DNA from: CAYNNP01 sp964398215
GTDB taxonomy: Bacteria; Planctomycetota; Planctomycetia; Pirellulales; Pirellulaceae
Length of the DNA stretch: 18,961 bases
NCBI GenBank assembly: GCA_964398215.1
Contig: CAYNNP010000125.1
Span: 1-18,961, forward strand
Direction of reading: 5' to 3'
In this document: positions 16,501 to 18,961 of the stretch, in pieces
Numbering within the stretch: the first letter of the stretch is position 1
Layout of the letters: the number at the start of each line of letters is the position of its first letter
Notes under the pieces: model-generated
Told to the model about the DNA's origin: nothing
The model's database searches: none
Seen by the model: the letters and a program-made list of their open reading frames with translations, nothing else
Made by a program: the position numbers and the translations under genes

Positions 16501-18961
16501 CGATCACTCTTTCGGGTTTCGCCGATGGTGCCGCAGAACAGATTGATTTTGGAGCCAACAGCCTGAGCTACGGCACAAGTACCACTTTCACAGAAACGGT
16601 TGGCACGACGACTTTCAGCATCAACTATGACGGTGTCGATGATATCACGATCACCAATGACGCGGGTGGTGAAGTCAGCGATGCAGATCTTGAAACGTTG
16701 ATCCGAGGCATCGAGTACTCGAACAATTCCGCGCTGCCAACCGAAGGCGATCGGTTAATTCAGTTTTCTGTTGACGACGGATTTTCATCCAGCAATGTAG
16801 CTGTCAGCACGATCAATGTTGCTCAAGATGTGCAATCAGCGGCGTGGGGAATCAGGGGATCTGCATCTGTTACCGAAGGTGCCACAGCGGATTACACCGT
16901 GGTATTGAACAGGGCGATGCGAGCAGGTGAAACCGCGTTCGTGACTGTAGATTTGACCGACAACACGACGACGGCAACGGACCATTCCAGTGTGCATACC
17001 GCGATTCAAGACGCGATTGCTGCTCACACGGGTCCAGGAACGTTCACCTACAATTCGACCAGCGGTCTGCTGACCTTTACCAGTGATGGTACTGGCCAAG
17101 GAGAACTTCTGTTTAGTCTTGTGGCAACCGACGATACCGCTCTGGAAAACACGGAGGATTTTACAATCGCATTGAGTGGTGCCGGCAGTACGACTGGCCA
17201 AAGCATCTCGATTACTGGGAGCCTCGATTCGCAGACGACTTCGATCCTGGACAACGAGTCTCCAACGGTCACGTTAACAGCGAACGATGATGCAGCAGAA
17301 GCAGGCTCGGATCCTGGGCAGTTCACTGTTGACCTTGGCGGCCTGAACCAGACTGGCGCAGGCATTACGGTCAACTACACAGTCGCTGGCACGGCTTCGG
17401 CACCAGGCGACTATGCACCGTTGTCTGGATCCGTCGTCATTGCAGACGGAAGCCAAACGGCTGTGATCAATGTTGCTGGCATCGTAGATGACAACTTGGT
17501 GGAAGCTGATGAAGTTGTCATCGTGACGCTGCAATCCGCAGCTCACCCATCAGTATCCGTGGATTCAACTTCACAAAGCGTCGTGATCTTGGACAACGAT
17601 ACGGCTGAAGTAACTGTCACAGCAAACGATGCAACGGCAAGTGAACCGGGTAACGATGGGCAGTTCACGGTTTCGATCTCGAACCCAAGTGCCACCGATA
17701 CCGTTGTTGCCTACACGATCGGCGGAGATGCAACTTCGGGCGATGATTTCACCCCACTCTCAGGCACCGTCACGATTCTCGCTGGACAGACTTCGGCGAC
17801 AATTGACGTCGCTGTGGCTGACGATTCGATCTTGGAAGACAACGAGTCGGTTACGCTGACGTTGGATTCGATCACGGCTGGCGACGCGGACATCTCGATC
17901 GGCGCGGCCGATAGTGCAACGGTTACGATTAGTGACGACGACACCGCAACGGTTTCGATTTCCAGCATCGATTCGATCGCGTCTGAACCCGGCAACGATG
18001 GGCAACTCAGAGTAACCCTTTCGCAGCCAAGCGATTCCGATACGGTGGTTAGCTATGCGATTAGTGGTACCGCAACGGCTGGCACCGACTTCGTGGCCCT
18101 GTCAGGGACCGTCACCGTTTTGGCAGGTTCCACAACAGCGACAATTGACATTAGCGTGCTGGACGATTCGATCTTGGAGAATGTGGAGTCGGTAACGTTA
18201 ACTCTGACGGGAACCGATGACACTGACATCACTGTCAGTACAGCAAACGTATCATCCGTCATTATATTCGACAACGATACGGCTGAAGTAACAGTAGCAG
18301 CAACCGATGCAGCGGCAAGCGAACCGGGTAACGATGGACAGTTCACGGTTTCGATCTCCAACGCAAGCGATACCAATACCGTTGTTGCCTACACGATCGG
18401 TGGAGATGCGACTTCGGGTGATGATTTTACACCGCTCTCTGGCACGGTCACGATTCTGGCTGGGCAGACTTCGGCAACAATTGATGTCGCTGTGGTTGAC
18501 GATTCGATTTTGGAAGACAACGAGTCGGTTACGCTGACACTGGATTCGATCACGATCGGTGATTCAAACATCTCGATCGGTGCGGCCGATAGTGCAACCG
18601 TTACCATTGCTGATGACGACAAGGCCGAAGTGACAGTTGTTGCTAGCGATGCATCCGCTTCAGAGCCGGGCGATGATGGGCAGTTCACCGTTTCGATCTC
18701 AAGCGCAAGTGATACCGATACCGTTGTTGCTTACACGATCGGTGGTGACGCAGCGGCGACTGGTGACTACACAGCGCTGTCCGGTACCGTGACGATTCTG
18801 GCTGGACAGACTTCGGCGACGATTGATGTTGCTGTGATTGATGATTCGATTTTGGAAGATAATGAGACCGTTACTCTGACACTGGATTCGATTACGTCTG
18901 GCGACGCGGACATTTCGATCGGCGCGACTGATAGTGCAACGGTTACAATTGCCGATGACGA
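13560..18961 (+). CDS. Giant LEPR-XLL/DUF4347/Calx-beta surface protein, 3' end outside window
   Basis: The frame runs without a stop to the window edge, at least 1,800 residues. Order: a basic N-terminus with QLEERVMMSAAP (about 57-68), the planctomycete version of the LEPR-XLL signal that marks giant exported proteins; DUF4347 (about 13930-14440), seen in FVLDSDSSGVSQINEVLSHY, IHLVSHAEDGRVKLG and ILIYGCNLA; a Calx-beta domain (from 14449) interrupted by a domain with FDFDFYGTTQTQVFVSDNGY; a VCBS-like domain (15423-16360) whose end GTYGTIDWSADGNYLYTLDN is separated from its start by an insert; a cadherin-like domain with EGGSPVSVTDSD (to about 16815); then at least six Calx-beta repeats. The many D/N-rich turns suggest calcium binding. 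A surface adhesin or matrix role is inferred. Start is uncertain: ATG 13560, ATG 13608 or GTG 13494; none has a clear ribosome site. The TolC-like/SecA-like pair is divergent. Confidence 0.88.
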   Translation, partial: MFVGGLDTLRQSIFGHMKLDSLLPKWASLLEERARKLREKFLSSGDSPQPRKLKIRQLEERVMMSAAPMVADTVDAGTNIEAEQEGQLDAPTMAQSAAVSASGDQNFGEVMLAEPFAELETARELVFIDSAAADYDELIADILSNDDPTRSFDIFVLDSDSSGVSQINEVLSHYSDVDAIHLVSHAEDGRVKLGNDWLGADTLAGHSGDIAQWADSLTSGADILIYGCNLASSIEGVAFVEAIGALTGADVAASDDLTGHADLGGDWILEYESGVIDTQIAFSTQLQQEWNFVLMTGWSISGDASVTEGDSAVYTIELIDTLSFGETASIDIGLTNVDTTSADYEDFVAAVNAAISSNPDLSFDGTTLTFAPTSGYTVEYDETAGGFNDISGTGTNLGIGDEQNTSANIGFDFDFYGTTQTQVFVSDNGYVTFGSGTNEWNNQDFSSGTVLGGRPAIAAYWDDFNPSEAGDVFSQTLGTVGNREFIVQWNDVPFFGGGSTETGTFQLVLKEATGQIEFHYDDLDFQGTSHDDGRSATVAIQSGSGQATQHSFNTTGAVVAGSSVTFSLNDGTLSPLTIDLGIVDDQSVESAEDFQISLSNAVGSALTATNSVTTTINDNDLPPIATDNLNSVTEDLVLTASGNVLTDDDGFGVDFVDETLGTTEFVFADLFADGETLSSRTVDGITTNFAFSDPDGISSTESFTAQTNTFGGEDGYARLTLDAPAGLGSSRVLLTTTFSEAVDNFSFSFLDFDDGIPNWGDNATVTALNGTTAVGVTFTPVDPTQHTISGNTITSIGGGVSSATDQANILVQADGPVTEIIVDYGYGPQVTNVDPSFQILGISNYTWDPINVPTTTSFAGEIDPGVDVAGTYGTIDWSADGNYLYTLDNANPAVQALTTGEFLTEEFEYTLTDFRGDTDVGTLTITINGTNDAPTVDLNDSGTTADRSYRDTFTEGGSPVSVTDSDASIFDIDDSTFVDLSITLSGFADGAAEQIDFGANSLSYGTSTTFTETVGTTTFSINYDGVDDITITNDAGGEVSDADLETLIRGIEYSNNSALPTEGDRLIQFSVDDGFSSSNVAVSTINVAQDVQSAAWGIRGSASVTEGATADYTVVLNRAMRAGETAFVTVDLTDNTTTATDHSSVHTAIQDAIAAHTGPGTFTYNSTSGLLTFTSDGTGQGELLFSLVATDDTALENTEDFTIALSGAGSTTGQSISITGSLDSQTTSILDNESPTVTLTANDDAAEAGSDPGQFTVDLGGLNQTGAGITVNYTVAGTASAPGDYAPLSGSVVIADGSQTAVINVAGIVDDNLVEADEVVIVTLQSAAHPSVSVDSTSQSVVILDNDTAEVTVTANDATASEPGNDGQFTVSISNPSATDTVVAYTIGGDATSGDDFTPLSGTVTILAGQTSATIDVAVADDSILEDNESVTLTLDSITAGDADISIGAADSATVTISDDDTATVSISSIDSIASEPGNDGQLRVTLSQPSDSDTVVSYAISGTATAGTDFVALSGTVTVLAGSTTATIDISVLDDSILENVESVTLTLTGTDDTDITVSTANVSSVIIFDNDTAEVTVAATDAAASEPGNDGQFTVSISNASDTNTVVAYTIGGDATSGDDFTPLSGTVTILAGQTSATIDVAVVDDSILEDNESVTLTLDSITIGDSNISIGAADSATVTIADDDKAEVTVVASDASASEPGDDGQFTVSISSASDTDTVVAYTIGGDAAATGDYTALSGTVTILAGQTSATIDVAVIDDSILEDNETVTLTLDSITSGDADISIGATDSATVTIADD
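17259..18961 (+). repeat. Tandem Calx-beta repeats, about 342 nt each
   Basis: Within the giant gene, units start at 17259, 17601, 17943, 18279 and 18621, of 342, 342, 336, 342 and at least 341 nt. Each encodes about 114 residues ending in D-N-D or D-D-D. Units at 17601, 18279 and 18621 are very similar also at DNA level (for example GQFTVSIS, VVAYTIGGDA, LSGTVTILAGQTSATIDVAV), whereas 17943 is clearly more diverged. A more distant Calx-beta unit precedes them (about 16839-17258). The array continues beyond the window. Confidence 0.88.

Noticed and set aside
17259..18961. Regular repeats as a CRISPR array or satellite
   Set aside because: The period is about 342 nt, fully coding and in frame as Calx-beta domains; CRISPR repeats are short with unique spacers.
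1..18961. tRNA, rRNA or insertion sequence genes
   Set aside because: No cloverleaf, rRNA-like stretch, transposase motif or terminal inverted repeats were recognised by reading; a covariance-model scan was not possible.

Overview
The window looks like chromosomal DNA from a planctomycete of the Rhodopirellula/Pirellulaceae type. The evidence is a DUF1559 protein, a giant surface protein with an N-terminal LEERVMMSAAP motif (the planctomycete form of the LEPR-XLL signal) followed by DUF4347, a TolC-type protein with a very long Pro/Ala-rich N-terminus, moderate GC, weak Shine-Dalgarno sites, and several intergenic hairpins that look like dispersed elements. Taxonomy is inferred from gene content, not measured.

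Left part (1-5725). A 17-bp-arm palindrome (105-154) precedes a DUF1559 gene (296-1060) whose N-terminal membrane anchor is cut from its conserved core by an in-frame TGA at 413-415. Converging on it is a minus-strand two-gene operon (3405 to 1118): a DUF485/YjcH-like small membrane protein and an ActP-like sodium/acetate symporter, overlapping by 4 nt. The symporter has an extra hydrophilic block of about 150 residues. Next come a PhnP-type metallo-beta-lactamase-fold hydrolase (minus) and, divergently, a TIM-barrel sugar phosphate isomerase/epimerase-like protein, followed by a clear rho-independent terminator (5688-5717).

Middle part (5736-8102). A 600-residue phosphoglucomutase/phosphomannomutase with all four family motifs is followed after 33 nt by a small SUKH (SMI1/KNR4)-like protein. 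These look like ordinary housekeeping or accessory genes.

Right part (8126-18961) is the most interesting. A minus-strand pair encodes a lipoprotein TolC-family channel with about 490 residues of mostly disordered N-terminal extension (holding a 100-N assembly gap at a 30-nt tandem repeat), then a SecA-like ATPase of 635 residues that stops where the helical scaffold, wing and zinc tail would follow. Divergent from them, across a 314-nt spacer with an inverted repeat, is a giant protein running off the window (at least 1,800 residues): LEPR-XLL-like N-terminus, DUF4347, a Calx-beta domain and a VCBS-like domain each apparently interrupted by an inserted domain, then Calx-beta repeats. One plausible reading (inference) is a locus in which a reduced SecA and an elongated TolC help move or anchor the giant LEPR-XLL protein.
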